Of a DNA stretch of 64,000 nucleotides, positions 38,087-47,745 are shown piece after piece. A program made the position numbers and the translations under genes. The notes under the pieces are model-generated. The model saw only the letters and a program-made list of their open reading frames with translations. It was not told the DNA's origin and did no database searches. The DNA is from an uncultured Sulfolobales archaeon (GTDB taxonomy: Archaea > Thermoproteota > Thermoprotei_A > Sulfolobales > NBVN01): positions 1 to 64,000 of the forward strand of contig CALIKV010000005.1 of the NCBI GenBank assembly GCA_938017505.1, read 5' to 3'. How positions within the stretch are numbered: position 1 is the stretch's first letter; every line of letters starts with the position of its first letter.

Positions 38087-39838
38087 GTGAGGTGGGTGGT
38101 GATAGGTAGGTGGGTGGTTACTTCAGCCTGGCCTTACATAAACTCAGTGCCTCACCTAGGTAATATGATAGGCAGCGTTCTCTCCGCCGACGTTTACGCG
38201 AGGTTCTTGAGGATGCTTGGTGAGGACGTCGTCTTCGTGAGCGGTAGTGACGAACACGGAACTGTGATCGAGGTTGAAGCGCGTAGGAGGGGCGTGACAC
38301 CTAAGGAGTTAACCGACATCTCGCACGAGTACATACTCAAGCTTTGGAGGGTTTGGAATATATCGTTCGATAACTACACGAGGACTGAGAACGAGGTTCA
38401 CAAGAAGTTCGTTCAGGAGTTCCTGATGAAGATCTACGAGAACGGTCTTATGGAGGAGAGGGAGCAGACAGTGCCTTACTGCCCTAGAGACAATGTATAC
38501 CTGCCTGACAGATTCATTGAAGGGACATGTCCTTACTGCGGCTTCGAGGGAGCAAGGGGAGATCAGTGCGATAACTGCGGGGGGCTTCTCGAACCAAATC
38601 AGTTGATTAACCCTAGATGCGTCTTATGCGGGTCCGCGCCCGTCTTCAAGGACAGGAGACACTGGTTCTTCAGGCTTGATAGGCTGGAGGGCGATATCCT
38701 CCTATGGGTGAGTAGGCATGGGATGCTTGAGGAGAACGTGAAGAACTTCACGGTATCGTGGATAAAGACGACAGGCCTCACCCCCAGGTCGCTTACACGT
38801 GACAATAAGTGGGGTATCCAGGCACCGTTCCCGGACTCCAGTGATAAGAGCATCTACGTGTGGTTCGACGCCCTGCTAGGGTACGTGTCAGCCACTAAGG
38901 AGTACTTCACTAAGCTAGGCAGGGAGTCTGAGTGGGTTAGGTATTGGTTTGAGGAGGGCTCGCGAACAGCCTACTTCATAGGGAAGGACAACATACCGTT
39001 CCATGCCGTCATACTTCCGGCGTTACTCATGGCGACTAAGGAGCCGTACGTCCTGCCAACAATCATATCGGCCACCGAGTACTTGATGTATGAGGGCAGG
39101 AAGTTCAGCAAGAGCCGGAGGATAGGTGTTTGGATCGACGAAGCTCTGAAGATAGTTGATAATACGGATTACTGGAGATACTCCCTAATCAGGATGAGGC
39201 CCGAGGACAAGGACACCAACTTTAAGTGGTCCGAGTTCGTGAGGTTCGTTAACAACGAGCTAAACGACCACATAGGCAACTTCATACACAGGGTATTAAC
39301 GCTTATCCAAAGGTTCTCCGACGGGGTTGTTCAGGAGGCAAGCCTAACCAGCGACGTTGACAAGGATTTCAGCTCATTCATTAAGGAGTCCTGGAACTCC
39401 TACGTCTCGTTGATGAGGAGGGCTAGGTTGAGGGACGCGAGTGAGTTGATAGTGAGGCTCGGCGAGAGAGGCAACCAGTACGTGAACGCTAAAGCCCCGT
39501 GGGCTAAGGTTAAGGAGGACGTTGAAGACGTTAAAACCACGCTTAACTTAGGCTTCACAGCAACCTTAACCCTAGCCGTGATGCTATACCCAATAACGCC
39601 TAGTTCGGCTGGGAGGATGCTCAGCTCCTTGAACGTAAGAGTTGAGGGACTCGTTGTTAAGGATAACCCGCTGGAGTTAGTTAGACTGCCTCACAAGATA
39701 AACAGGGTTGAGCAGGTCTTCACTAAACTCCCTCAAACGCTGGTTAAGACGTTGTTGAGTGATGGGGAGAGGGAGCACTTCCTTGAGAGGGTGCGTAGCG
39801 AGTTAAATAATGAAAGACCAGAAGTGCTTAGATTCTAG
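38087..39838 (+). CDS. metG: Methionyl-tRNA synthetase
   Basis: VVTSAWPYINSVPHLGNMIGSVLSADVYARF, GSDEHGT, Zn knuckles, and KFSKSRRIG (KMSKS variant). Confidence 0.95.
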   Translation: MRWVVIGRWVVTSAWPYINSVPHLGNMIGSVLSADVYARFLRMLGEDVVFVSGSDEHGTVIEVEARRRGVTPKELTDISHEYILKLWRVWNISFDNYTRTENEVHKKFVQEFLMKIYENGLMEEREQTVPYCPRDNVYLPDRFIEGTCPYCGFEGARGDQCDNCGGLLEPNQLINPRCVLCGSAPVFKDRRHWFFRLDRLEGDILLWVSRHGMLEENVKNFTVSWIKTTGLTPRSLTRDNKWGIQAPFPDSSDKSIYVWFDALLGYVSATKEYFTKLGRESEWVRYWFEEGSRTAYFIGKDNIPFHAVILPALLMATKEPYVLPTIISATEYLMYEGRKFSKSRRIGVWIDEALKIVDNTDYWRYSLIRMRPEDKDTNFKWSEFVRFVNNELNDHIGNFIHRVLTLIQRFSDGVVQEASLTSDVDKDFSSFIKESWNSYVSLMRRARLRDASELIVRLGERGNQYVNAKAPWAKVKEDVEDVKTTLNLGFTATLTLAVMLYPITPSSAGRMLSSLNVRVEGLVVKDNPLELVRLPHKINRVEQVFTKLPQTLVKTLLSDGEREHFLERVRSELNNERPEVLRF

Positions 39839-40291
39839 CTTAGAACTTAAATCGATTACATTCCCCCCGAATATGTTGGTACCATGTAAGCCCTCCGATA
39901 TCCTAGTTAGTGCTCTGTAGCTCTTCTCGTCGACCAGGAGGTCGCCCTCCACAGCTATTACGTGAAGTCCCTCGAACGGGTTTAGCGGGGGGTCTGGGAG
40001 GCTTGGATCCGGCTTCTCCTTACCTATGTAGATCCACCTGATCTTTGAGCCACGCTTACGTGGACTGAAAAGCCTATGCACTCTATACCAGTACCTCCCG
40101 AAGTAAACATACCTAGGGTTTGTACGTTCATTCGGCAGCTTAATGTACACGAAGTGAATAGGCTTTAGGTAGTACCCACTGTCTCTGATCGCTAGGTTGT
40201 ATTCGTTTATCCTGCGTTTATAGGGCTCGTAGAGGTTCATCAGCAACGGGTACCCGCCCATTATAGCTATCCTAGCTCTCATCACTACCAC
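39803..40291 (-). CDS. Hypothetical protein (162 aa), Tyr/Arg-rich
   Basis: Open frame in otherwise unassigned DNA, tail overlaps metG 3' end by 36 nt. Confidence 0.6.
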   Translation of the reverse strand: MVVMRARIAIMGGYPLLMNLYEPYKRRINEYNLAIRDSGYYLKPIHFVYIKLPNERTNPRYVYFGRYWYRVHRLFSPRKRGSKIRWIYIGKEKPDPSLPDPPLNPFEGLHVIAVEGDLLVDEKSYRALTRISEGLHGTNIFGGNVIDLSSKLESKHFWSFII

Positions 40292-40358
40292 TAAACAGAA
40301 ATTCTATTGTAGAGAGTTAAATACTCATCCACGCGAACTCAATGCACCACATCCTGGA

Positions 40359-41801
40359 TTGAGGAACGCTTGGATAGGCTTTTATAATTACGACTCTATT
40401 TATTCTGGAGTACTAGTGAGGGTGTTTGGTTTGGTCTGGTCTACCCTGAAGGTGTTGAGGGAGAGTCCTGACGTGTTGAGGGAGGTCTTGAGGAAGAGGT
40501 TCATGGACGTCTCCCTAGTTGATAAGTTCCTAGAGCTTGATAAGGAGTGGAGGAGGGTTCAGACAGAGCTTAATAAGCTCAGGCACCAGCACAACGTGCT
40601 CAGTTCTAGGGTGGCCGGTCTCCCTCCTGAGGAGAGGGAGAAGGTCGTGACTGAGGCTAAGGAGCTGCTTGGCAGGATATCTGAGATGGAGAAGCGGCTT
40701 GAGGAGGTTGAGAGGGATAGGAAAGCCCTCCTGGATAGGATGCCGTCACTCCTCCACGAATCAGTCCCCGTGGGGCCGGACGAGAGCTTTAACGTCGTTG
40801 TGAGCGTATGGGGTAGGGCTAGGGTTCAGCAGGCGCATTTAAGCGACTTCCTTGCCGAGACTGAAGGCAAGGGTGTTAAGATGGATTATGAGGTGGTTGA
40901 GAAGGACCTTACCGGGCATGCCGACATACTTGAGTACGTGCTGAGGCTGGGGGACACCGTTAAGGCTGGCGAAGTCGCCGCGTCTAGGTTCTACTACCTC
41001 TTCGACGATCTCGTGTGGCTTGACCTGGCTTTGCTCTCTTACGCGATGGACTATCTCACCAGCAGGGGGTTCAGGCTGGTTCTCCCTCCCTACATGCTGA
41101 GGGGTAAGTACATGGGTGCTGTGGAGGAGTTCACAGCCTTTAAGGACGCCCTCTACAAGATCGACGGTGAGGACTTATACCTGATAGCCACTGCCGAGCA
41201 TCCGCTAGCGGCTCTACACGCCGGTGACACCATCCCTGAGGAAGAACTGCCTAAGCTCTACGTAGGGGTGAGTCCCTGTTTCAGGAAGGAGGCTGGCGCG
41301 GCGAGCAGGGATATAAAGGGTATCTTCAGGGTTCACCAGTTCCACAAAGTCGAGCAGTTCGCCTACACGATGCCTGAGCAGTCCTGGGAGGTTTTCCACC
41401 TCTTAATACGGAACGCTGAAGAACTCTACAAGGGTCTAGAGATCCCGTACAGGGTCGTCAACATCGCCTCCGGCGAGCTTAACCTGAGGGCCTCCATGAA
41501 GTACGACCTGGAGGCGTGGTACCCTGCTCAGGGGAAGTTTAGAGAGCTGGTGAGTTGCAGCAACGTGCTTGACTGGCAGGCGTACAGGCTGAACGTTAGG
41601 TACCTGAGGAGGAAGGGGATGGTTAAGGACTATCTACACATGCTCAACTCCACCGCGATAGCGAGCACGAGAACCATAACAGCCATCCTTGAGAATCACC
41701 AGAACGATGACGGCACGGTGACAGTCCCTAACGTCCTGAGGAAGTACCTAGAGGCCTTCAGCAGGGCGCCTAAGGACTACATACATCCCGTTAGGAAGTG
41801 A
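40359..41801 (+). CDS. serS: Seryl-tRNA synthetase (true start probably near 40419)
   Basis: Coiled-coil arm, ATAEHPLAALHAGD, FRKEAGAASRDIKGIFRVHQFHKVEQF, SCSNVLDWQAYRLNVRY. Confidence 0.94.
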   Translation: MRNAWIGFYNYDSIYSGVLVRVFGLVWSTLKVLRESPDVLREVLRKRFMDVSLVDKFLELDKEWRRVQTELNKLRHQHNVLSSRVAGLPPEEREKVVTEAKELLGRISEMEKRLEEVERDRKALLDRMPSLLHESVPVGPDESFNVVVSVWGRARVQQAHLSDFLAETEGKGVKMDYEVVEKDLTGHADILEYVLRLGDTVKAGEVAASRFYYLFDDLVWLDLALLSYAMDYLTSRGFRLVLPPYMLRGKYMGAVEEFTAFKDALYKIDGEDLYLIATAEHPLAALHAGDTIPEEELPKLYVGVSPCFRKEAGAASRDIKGIFRVHQFHKVEQFAYTMPEQSWEVFHLLIRNAEELYKGLEIPYRVVNIASGELNLRASMKYDLEAWYPAQGKFRELVSCSNVLDWQAYRLNVRYLRRKGMVKDYLHMLNSTAIASTRTITAILENHQNDDGTVTVPNVLRKYLEAFSRAPKDYIHPVRK

Positions 41802-41808
41802 TCCACAG

Positions 41809-42105
41809 CTAGCCCTCCCCGCCGCTGCTTAGCGACATCCTCCTGTACATGTTGAGTGCCGCCTTGTCCTTATCCTCCTTCCTTATCCGCGTCGCTCTAT
41901 CGTATAGCTCCCTCAACTCATCGTCTGTGGCATGGTCTAGCGGCGTCTTGTCATACCCTGCATTGCCCCACCTCACGTAAAGGATATCAAGCAACTCCTG
42001 AACCCTCTCGTCTGAGTAGAAAGCCACCTTCACCCACACGTCATCGCTCTCATCCACCATCCCGGTTAGCTCCTTAATAATCCTCTCGCGCTTCAGTATC
42101 AGCAA
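41809..42105 (-). CDS. Hypothetical protein (98 aa)
   Basis: Non-overlapping open frame, divergent from the HTH gene; acidic helical composition. Confidence 0.6.
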   Translation of the reverse strand: MLILKRERIIKELTGMVDESDDVWVKVAFYSDERVQELLDILYVRWGNAGYDKTPLDHATDDELRELYDRATRIRKEDKDKAALNMYRRMSLSSGGEG

Positions 42106-42137
42106 CCCAGTTTATATTGTTTGAGAGCTAATTAAAC

Positions 42138-42869
42138 GTGATGAGCGAGAGCATCTATAAGAGGATATTAGAGCACCTTAAATCAAACCCCGGGGCTACT
42201 CCAAGAGAGATAGCTGACATTCTAGGCGTCTCGATAGGGATGGTGAGGGTTGCTCTCCTCAGGTTGAGGGAGTCCGGGTATGTGGTGAAGTCCGTTAAGG
42301 GCGGTTACTTCGTCAAGTCCGGCGTCAGGGACTTGAGTGAGGCCGGCGGTCCTGGGATGGGCGCAGGTTTTCAGGAACCTGGTGGTAGGGATGCAGGCTT
42401 ACGACCCCCCAGCACTAGAGGCGGGGTTGATTCAAGCACTATACGGGACTTGCTAGAGTCAGAGCTCAGCTCGCTGAGGAGTGAGTTAACCGGGTTGAGG
42501 GAGGCGGTTAACGCGTTGAGCGAGAGAGTCACCAAGCTCGAGGAGGAGTATAACCTCCTCATGAAGTCCCTTAAGTCTGAGAGGAAGGTTAGGGAGTCCG
42601 AACCCAGACTTAGCAAGGGAGTGTTTATGAGGCTTGATGAAGCTAGAGCACGTGAGGTGCCTGTAGATTCGCTGGTACGTTCAGGTAACTGCTTGATCAT
42701 CGGTAACTACCTGGTTGCTCAGGAATTCCTGGAGGAGTTCAGGAGGAGGTTCCCCATCAATCTGAGGGATGTGAGGAGCCTAACACGTGAGGAGAGGGAG
42801 CTACTTGACGCTATGGTTGGTGAGGGACTGGCTTATCTACACGCAGGTAGGGAGTACAGACTCACGTGA
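42138..42869 (+). CDS. Winged-HTH plus coiled-coil protein
   Basis: YKRILEHLKSNPGATPREIADILGVSIGMVRVALLRLRESGYVVKSVKGGYFV, then SELSSLRSELTGLREAVNALSERVTKLEEEY. Confidence 0.75.
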   Translation: MMSESIYKRILEHLKSNPGATPREIADILGVSIGMVRVALLRLRESGYVVKSVKGGYFVKSGVRDLSEAGGPGMGAGFQEPGGRDAGLRPPSTRGGVDSSTIRDLLESELSSLRSELTGLREAVNALSERVTKLEEEYNLLMKSLKSERKVRESEPRLSKGVFMRLDEARAREVPVDSLVRSGNCLIIGNYLVAQEFLEEFRRRFPINLRDVRSLTREERELLDAMVGEGLAYLHAGREYRLT

Positions 42870-42942
42870 GACGAGAACGATTTAATCCGTTGACGCTCAC
42901 GCCATTCGTAACTCGCGAATAACCCTCAGGGTTAGGGGGTCT

Positions 42943-45765
42943 TCAGTCCCAATACTTCCTAGTTCTTACGTAGTTCCTCTCCAACTCGTATAGGGCGGTG
43001 TAGAAGCCCTGTTCCTCACTCGCGCTTAAGGCCTTCACCGCGTTGTGAGGACCCACACCCCTAACTGCCAGGGCTATGACAGCCCTCCTGCCAAACTCTA
43101 GGATTAGTCTCGCCGACGCTGCTAAGTCGTTGAACTTCCTTTTCTCGTCCTCGCTCAACACGTACTCGTACCTAGACCCGTGCTTCACGGCATTCTTGAC
43201 GACCTGGCTTAGATCCTCGCTGCCGAAGTAGGCCCCGATAATCGAGTAACCACACCTACTGCACGTGATCTTCTCAGGCAGTTCCCCGACAATTGACTCC
43301 CAAGAGTTCCCGCAGTGTAGGCAGTAAAGCTTGACTCTCTTCCCAAGCAGCCTCCTCTTAATGAGATCGACGACAACGTTCCTGGGTAACCTCTCCACCT
43401 CCACCCTCCCGTACCCTCCCGCACTCCTCAACCCCTCCAGCGCTATCGGGGATGGCTCACGCCCCACAGCAAAGCCCTTCGTGATGGTGCCTGACTTAAG
43501 TCCTGTGAGGAATTCCCTGATGACGTCAAGGTCGACGTAGCGGGTCAGGATCTCGTTCATGACCTCACTCCTAACGACCTCATTGCCTATGTATCTGCTG
43601 ACCAGAGTCCTCACCACTTGAGTTGGTGCGTCCTCAGGAATGACTCCCAACCTGACTAGGACCTTCCTAGCCACGTACTTGGCCAGCGTTGATTTAAGCA
43701 GTGAATCGCTTAGGTGTTCAAGGAGTTCCTCACTACTCAGAGCGCTCTCCACCAGGGCAGCTACGGTAGGCTCTCTCACCTCCCTAGGTAGAGCCACGTA
43801 GACCCTGTAGGGGTCGGACTTCACAACCGGTTCCACGCCGAGCATCCTACTTAAGTAGTAGGAGACCAAGTGAGCCAGACCTAAGTTACCCCTACTACCT
43901 AAGCAAGCGTGAATGACGGCCAGCACGTTGCCGCTCCTGCAGACTTCAACAAGCACATCCCTGTCCGTCGGCAGGGGGTATCCTTCGCTGACGTGCTTAC
44001 TCAAGACGTCCATGACGTATTCAAGGACGTCGGGCCCCTCAACGAAGCTTATGTAGTCCTCCAGCCTCCTGCCTGAGGTTATCAAGCGCCTTAAGGCGCA
44101 GACCTCCCTAGCCACCTTGTAATCCACTGGTATGTTCTCGCCTGACCAGCTAGGTATCAACGCCTCCTCGTCACCGCCCAGCTCGACAAACACCTTCTTA
44201 GACTCATCATCCACGCTAAGCACTCTCCAAACCTTCCCCGAGAGGACTATGCTTGAGCCCTCGCTGGCTGAGAGGGCTATGAACTCCTCGTCCAGGCTTC
44301 CAACGTGCCCGCCAGTCACAACATCCACCACATCATACTGCGAGGACTCCACGATCATGGTTGTCCTAAGGTAGTAGATCCTCCCCCTGCTTGTTGCGAC
44401 GTACCTCCCGTCAGGTCCTCTCTTAAGGTACTTCAGCTCCTGAAGCAGGTTGAGAACCCCCTGTAGCTCGGAGTCCTGCACCCCCTCGTATGGGTTGGTT
44501 CTCCTCACCAGGTCGTAAGCTTCCTCGGCTGTGAAGCTGCCCTCTAGGCCCAGTCCGACAAGCAGGTGTGCCAGCACGTCGAGGGAGTTCCTGAAGACCC
44601 TCGGGACCTCTAGATCGTAGTTGAGAGCCCTCCTGACGAGAACCACGGACTCGGCGATGTCGTCAACGTTCCGGTTAGTGACGACGTACCCCACTGCTTT
44701 CGACCACACCCTGTGTGAGGACCTCCCAACCCTCTGAAGGAGCTTCACCGACTGCCTGGGCGACGAGACCTGGACGACGGCGTCAACGTATCCGATGTCG
44801 ATGCCTAGCTCTAGACTTGAGGTCGACACCACAACACGGAGAAGACCCTCCTTAAGTCTCCTCTCAACCTCTTCTCTAACGCTCTTCGATAGGGAGCCGT
44901 GATGTACTTCAACAGCCACGCCCGACCTCCCCAACTTAGCGCCAAGCCACTCAGCCTCATCTCTGGTGTTAGTGAAGACTATGACGCTCCTGAAGCCCTC
45001 GAGAAGTCTCAGGATGACGTCAACGATCCCCTGACGCTCAGGGCTCCCTTGAAACCCGACCCCTCTTGCGTAGGGGAGCGTCACTACTTTCACCTCAGAC
45101 TCTCTGGACGTAGGTATCGCCGCCTCAGCAGCAAGCCTGCCCGGAGCTAGCATCTCTCTGACCTCCTTCAAGTTACCTATGCTGGCTGAGAGAGCGATGC
45201 GTTGGTACCTGCCTGCAAGCCTGGCAAGCCTCTCGAGATCGACGAGCAGATGGGTTCCTCTCTTACTGTTAATGAGCTCGTGGAATTCGTCTATGACAAC
45301 CCACTTGACGTTGCTCAAGTACTTCCTTAACGCCTCGTTCACCAGCAGGTAGGCCAGGGTCTCCGGCGTCGTGATCAGTATGTGCGGGGGTGATTCGCTC
45401 ATAAGTCTCCTAGCACTGCTGGGCGTGTCGCCGTGTCTGACCGCGGTTTTGAAGCCCAACCTACCGCTTAAGTCACTGAGCCTACGCAACATGTCTCTGT
45501 TAAGGGCTCTGAGTGGGGTCACGTACACTACGGTAATGGGTTTGATAGCGTGTCTGCTTTCAACCATCCTCGAGAGAACTGGGAGGATCGCTGCCTCAGT
45601 CTTGCCGCTGCCGGTGGGGGCCACTATCAGGGTGTGACGGCCTGAAAGCACTACCGGGATGGAGATCTCCTGAATACTCGTCAACGTAGTCAGGCCTAGA
45701 TCCCTCAGCACGCCAGCAAGCTCTCTGTCTAGTAGTTCTGCAGCACCACCCAGCATCCTACCCAC
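42943..45765 (-). CDS. Lhr-like DEAD/DEAH-box helicase with C-terminal Zn finger
   Basis: LIVAPTGSGKTEAAILPVLSRM, WVVIDEFHELINSKRG, SLELGIDIGYVDAVVQVSSPRQSVKLLQRVGRSSHR, CLHCGNSWE...CSRCGYS. Confidence 0.93.
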   Translation of the reverse strand: MGRMLGGAAELLDRELAGVLRDLGLTTLTSIQEISIPVVLSGRHTLIVAPTGSGKTEAAILPVLSRMVESRHAIKPITVVYVTPLRALNRDMLRRLSDLSGRLGFKTAVRHGDTPSSARRLMSESPPHILITTPETLAYLLVNEALRKYLSNVKWVVIDEFHELINSKRGTHLLVDLERLARLAGRYQRIALSASIGNLKEVREMLAPGRLAAEAAIPTSRESEVKVVTLPYARGVGFQGSPERQGIVDVILRLLEGFRSVIVFTNTRDEAEWLGAKLGRSGVAVEVHHGSLSKSVREEVERRLKEGLLRVVVSTSSLELGIDIGYVDAVVQVSSPRQSVKLLQRVGRSSHRVWSKAVGYVVTNRNVDDIAESVVLVRRALNYDLEVPRVFRNSLDVLAHLLVGLGLEGSFTAEEAYDLVRRTNPYEGVQDSELQGVLNLLQELKYLKRGPDGRYVATSRGRIYYLRTTMIVESSQYDVVDVVTGGHVGSLDEEFIALSASEGSSIVLSGKVWRVLSVDDESKKVFVELGGDEEALIPSWSGENIPVDYKVAREVCALRRLITSGRRLEDYISFVEGPDVLEYVMDVLSKHVSEGYPLPTDRDVLVEVCRSGNVLAVIHACLGSRGNLGLAHLVSYYLSRMLGVEPVVKSDPYRVYVALPREVREPTVAALVESALSSEELLEHLSDSLLKSTLAKYVARKVLVRLGVIPEDAPTQVVRTLVSRYIGNEVVRSEVMNEILTRYVDLDVIREFLTGLKSGTITKGFAVGREPSPIALEGLRSAGGYGRVEVERLPRNVVVDLIKRRLLGKRVKLYCLHCGNSWESIVGELPEKITCSRCGYSIIGAYFGSEDLSQVVKNAVKHGSRYEYVLSEDEKRKFNDLAASARLILEFGRRAVIALAVRGVGPHNAVKALSASEEQGFYTALYELERNYVRTRKYWD

Positions 45766-45868
45766 AGGGACATAGCCCTAGGTCTTTATTAACCTGCTTT
45801 AAATTATTTCGTGATAAAAGCTGAAATCAACCTTATAAATATTTAAAAGAAGTGTATGAGGTGTTAGA

Positions 45869-46258
45869 ATGCCTGAGAAGAGGCCTGAGGAGCAGGAGGA
45901 AGAGACTGAGGAGGAGAGCTTCGAGAGAATGATAAACCTGGACGAGACCGGGGCTGAAGTGTCTGGGGAGGAGTTTGAGGAGGTCTCAGTACCGAGGTTT
46001 TCCTTCAACCTGAACGCGTTAGAAGCGATGCTCGACATAGGCGAGTTACTCCTTAAAGCCGCCAGCGAGCCTGAGTACGTGAGCAACGCAACCACTAAGA
46101 TCAGGGAGTTGAGGGAGAGATTAACCCGTGTTAAGGAGAGCAGGAGGATCGTTAAGAAAACCGAGAAAAAGAATAGGGAAGGGAAAGCAGTCAAGAAAGC
46201 CAAGAAACCTAAGGACGTGAGGAAGACGCGATCAGGACCTACTCAAACACTTAAATAG
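45869..46258 (+). CDS. Hypothetical protein (129 aa): acidic N-terminus, Lys-rich C-terminus
   Basis: MPEKRPEEQEEETEEESFERMINLDE...KKTEKKNREGKAVKKAKKPKDVRKTRSG. Confidence 0.65.
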   Translation: MPEKRPEEQEEETEEESFERMINLDETGAEVSGEEFEEVSVPRFSFNLNALEAMLDIGELLLKAASEPEYVSNATTKIRELRERLTRVKESRRIVKKTEKKNREGKAVKKAKKPKDVRKTRSGPTQTLK

Positions 46259-46275
46259 CCTCTGTAACCGTTTTC

Positions 46276-46316
46276 GAGTGGTTGACTTTCTAACCACTCA
46301 TTCCCCTCGCGAGGGG
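46276..46316. terminator. Two adjacent perfect inverted repeats (hairpin pair), possible terminator or structured RNA
   Basis: GAGTGGTT-GACTTTCT-AACCACTC (46276-46299) and CCCCTCGCGAGGGG (46303-46316). Confidence 0.5.
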
Positions 46317-46469
46317 TTTCGAGGATGCGGTGAAGAACGGCGCGTCAGGGTTTTAAGGAGTGCTCATCAGGCTTCCCTGGTACACCGCGTATCGAACACG
46401 CTCCAGGTAGCAAGCGTTTTTAAGTTTAAGCACGTATTTATAATATGGGTTTCGTAAATCTCCTGTTAG

Positions 46470-47228
46470 GTGGGGTCAGTGTTCAGTATTAAGTACTTGG
46501 ACGGGGTTTCGTTCAGGAAGTATGTGGCGAGCGCTATAAAGCCCTTGAGCGACGTCCCTCTCAGAGTCTCTGAGGACGGCCTCCTGATCAGGGGCTTAAG
46601 CCCTGATAAGAGCGTGTTGACGGAGGTCTTCATACCTCATCACGCCTTCGAGGAGTACAGAGTCAGTGGGGTGAGCGACCTCACGGTGGATAGGGATGAG
46701 TTTAGTAAGGTGCTGAAGAGACTGGGCGCTGGGGACACGATAACGCTAACTTATGAGGAGGGGGGTGGTAGGGTAGACACTAAGTTAATAAACACTAGGT
46801 CCGGTGTCGAGCGTAGTTACGAGGTCAGGGTATTGAGTCTAGAGGGTCCTGTGGACCCGATACAGTTAGATCTACCAGTCTCCATTAAAGTGGAGACAGT
46901 CATCCTCCAGAGGTTGATAAGGGACGTAAGTCTCGTCGGGGATGAGTTAAGCGTAAGATACTTAGGGGATGTGGTTAGGTTCAGCTCCTCCAGCGAGGGC
47001 AAGGAATACCTGATGACTCTAGAGAGGGGTAAACACCTGTTTGAGCTGTCCTCAAGAACGTCGGAGAGCGTGGACAGCATGTACGACGTGGACCTAGTTA
47101 GATCTGTTGTACCGGCGCTCTCCGCCTTCGACGTGGCCGCTGTGGAGTTCGGTCCCTCCCTGCCCCTCAGGATAGTTCTCTCGGGGGAGGAGGGAGTTAA
47201 TATATCGTTCTGGATCGCCCCTAGGTAA
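46470..47228 (+). CDS. pcn: DNA polymerase sliding clamp (PCNA), paralog 2
   Basis: FRKYVASAIKPLSDVPLRVSEDGLLIRGLSPDKSVLTEVFIPHHAFEEYRV; PCNA fold C-terminus LPLRIVLSGEEGVNISFWIAP. Confidence 0.9.
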   Translation: MGSVFSIKYLDGVSFRKYVASAIKPLSDVPLRVSEDGLLIRGLSPDKSVLTEVFIPHHAFEEYRVSGVSDLTVDRDEFSKVLKRLGAGDTITLTYEEGGGRVDTKLINTRSGVERSYEVRVLSLEGPVDPIQLDLPVSIKVETVILQRLIRDVSLVGDELSVRYLGDVVRFSSSSEGKEYLMTLERGKHLFELSSRTSESVDSMYDVDLVRSVVPALSAFDVAAVEFGPSLPLRIVLSGEEGVNISFWIAPR

Positions 47229-47274
47229 TTATACGCACTGACTCTCATCACGATTGAGGTTAAGGCCTTCGAGT

Positions 47275-47466
47275 TCACGACTTAGCTGGGATCAACCCCA
47301 GCTTCAAAGCTAGCTCAGCCGCCTTCCTAACGGCCTCCTCCGAGTTACTTGCTGATACGTTGAACGTGATGTTCGTGTTAAGCAGTCTTATCCGGTATCT
47401 CTTACCCCCCTCGACCTCGATCTCCTCAACGACCTCCAGGGCTGGCTTCACATCCATCAAGGACAC
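47275..47466 (-). CDS. Small hypothetical protein (63 aa)
   Basis: VKPALEVVEEIEVEGGKRYRIRLLNTNITFNVSASNSEEAVRKAAELALKLGLI; convergent with PCNA 2. Confidence 0.6.
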   Translation of the reverse strand: MSLMDVKPALEVVEEIEVEGGKRYRIRLLNTNITFNVSASNSEEAVRKAAELALKLGLIPAKS

Positions 47467-47745
47467 CGTTCGCGGCCTTCGCTAGCCTCACTACAGGCGG
47501 TCCGGCTCAGCGTCGCGTCCAGTGCTGAGGCGCCCCCCATACCTCCAGTGAGGCGGGATTCAAGAGAGTGAATCCAACCAACCTCGATTAAACTAGGATC
47601 TAAACCTCATCACCAACAATCAAGGCTTCAGGGGGCTTATAAGCACTGCAACAAAGTGCTCGCGCTGTAGGGTCGATTCCGTGACCGTTAAAACGCATTT
47701 GAGCTTTAACTGAAAGATTTTTATATTTTAGTAACTACCTTATAC

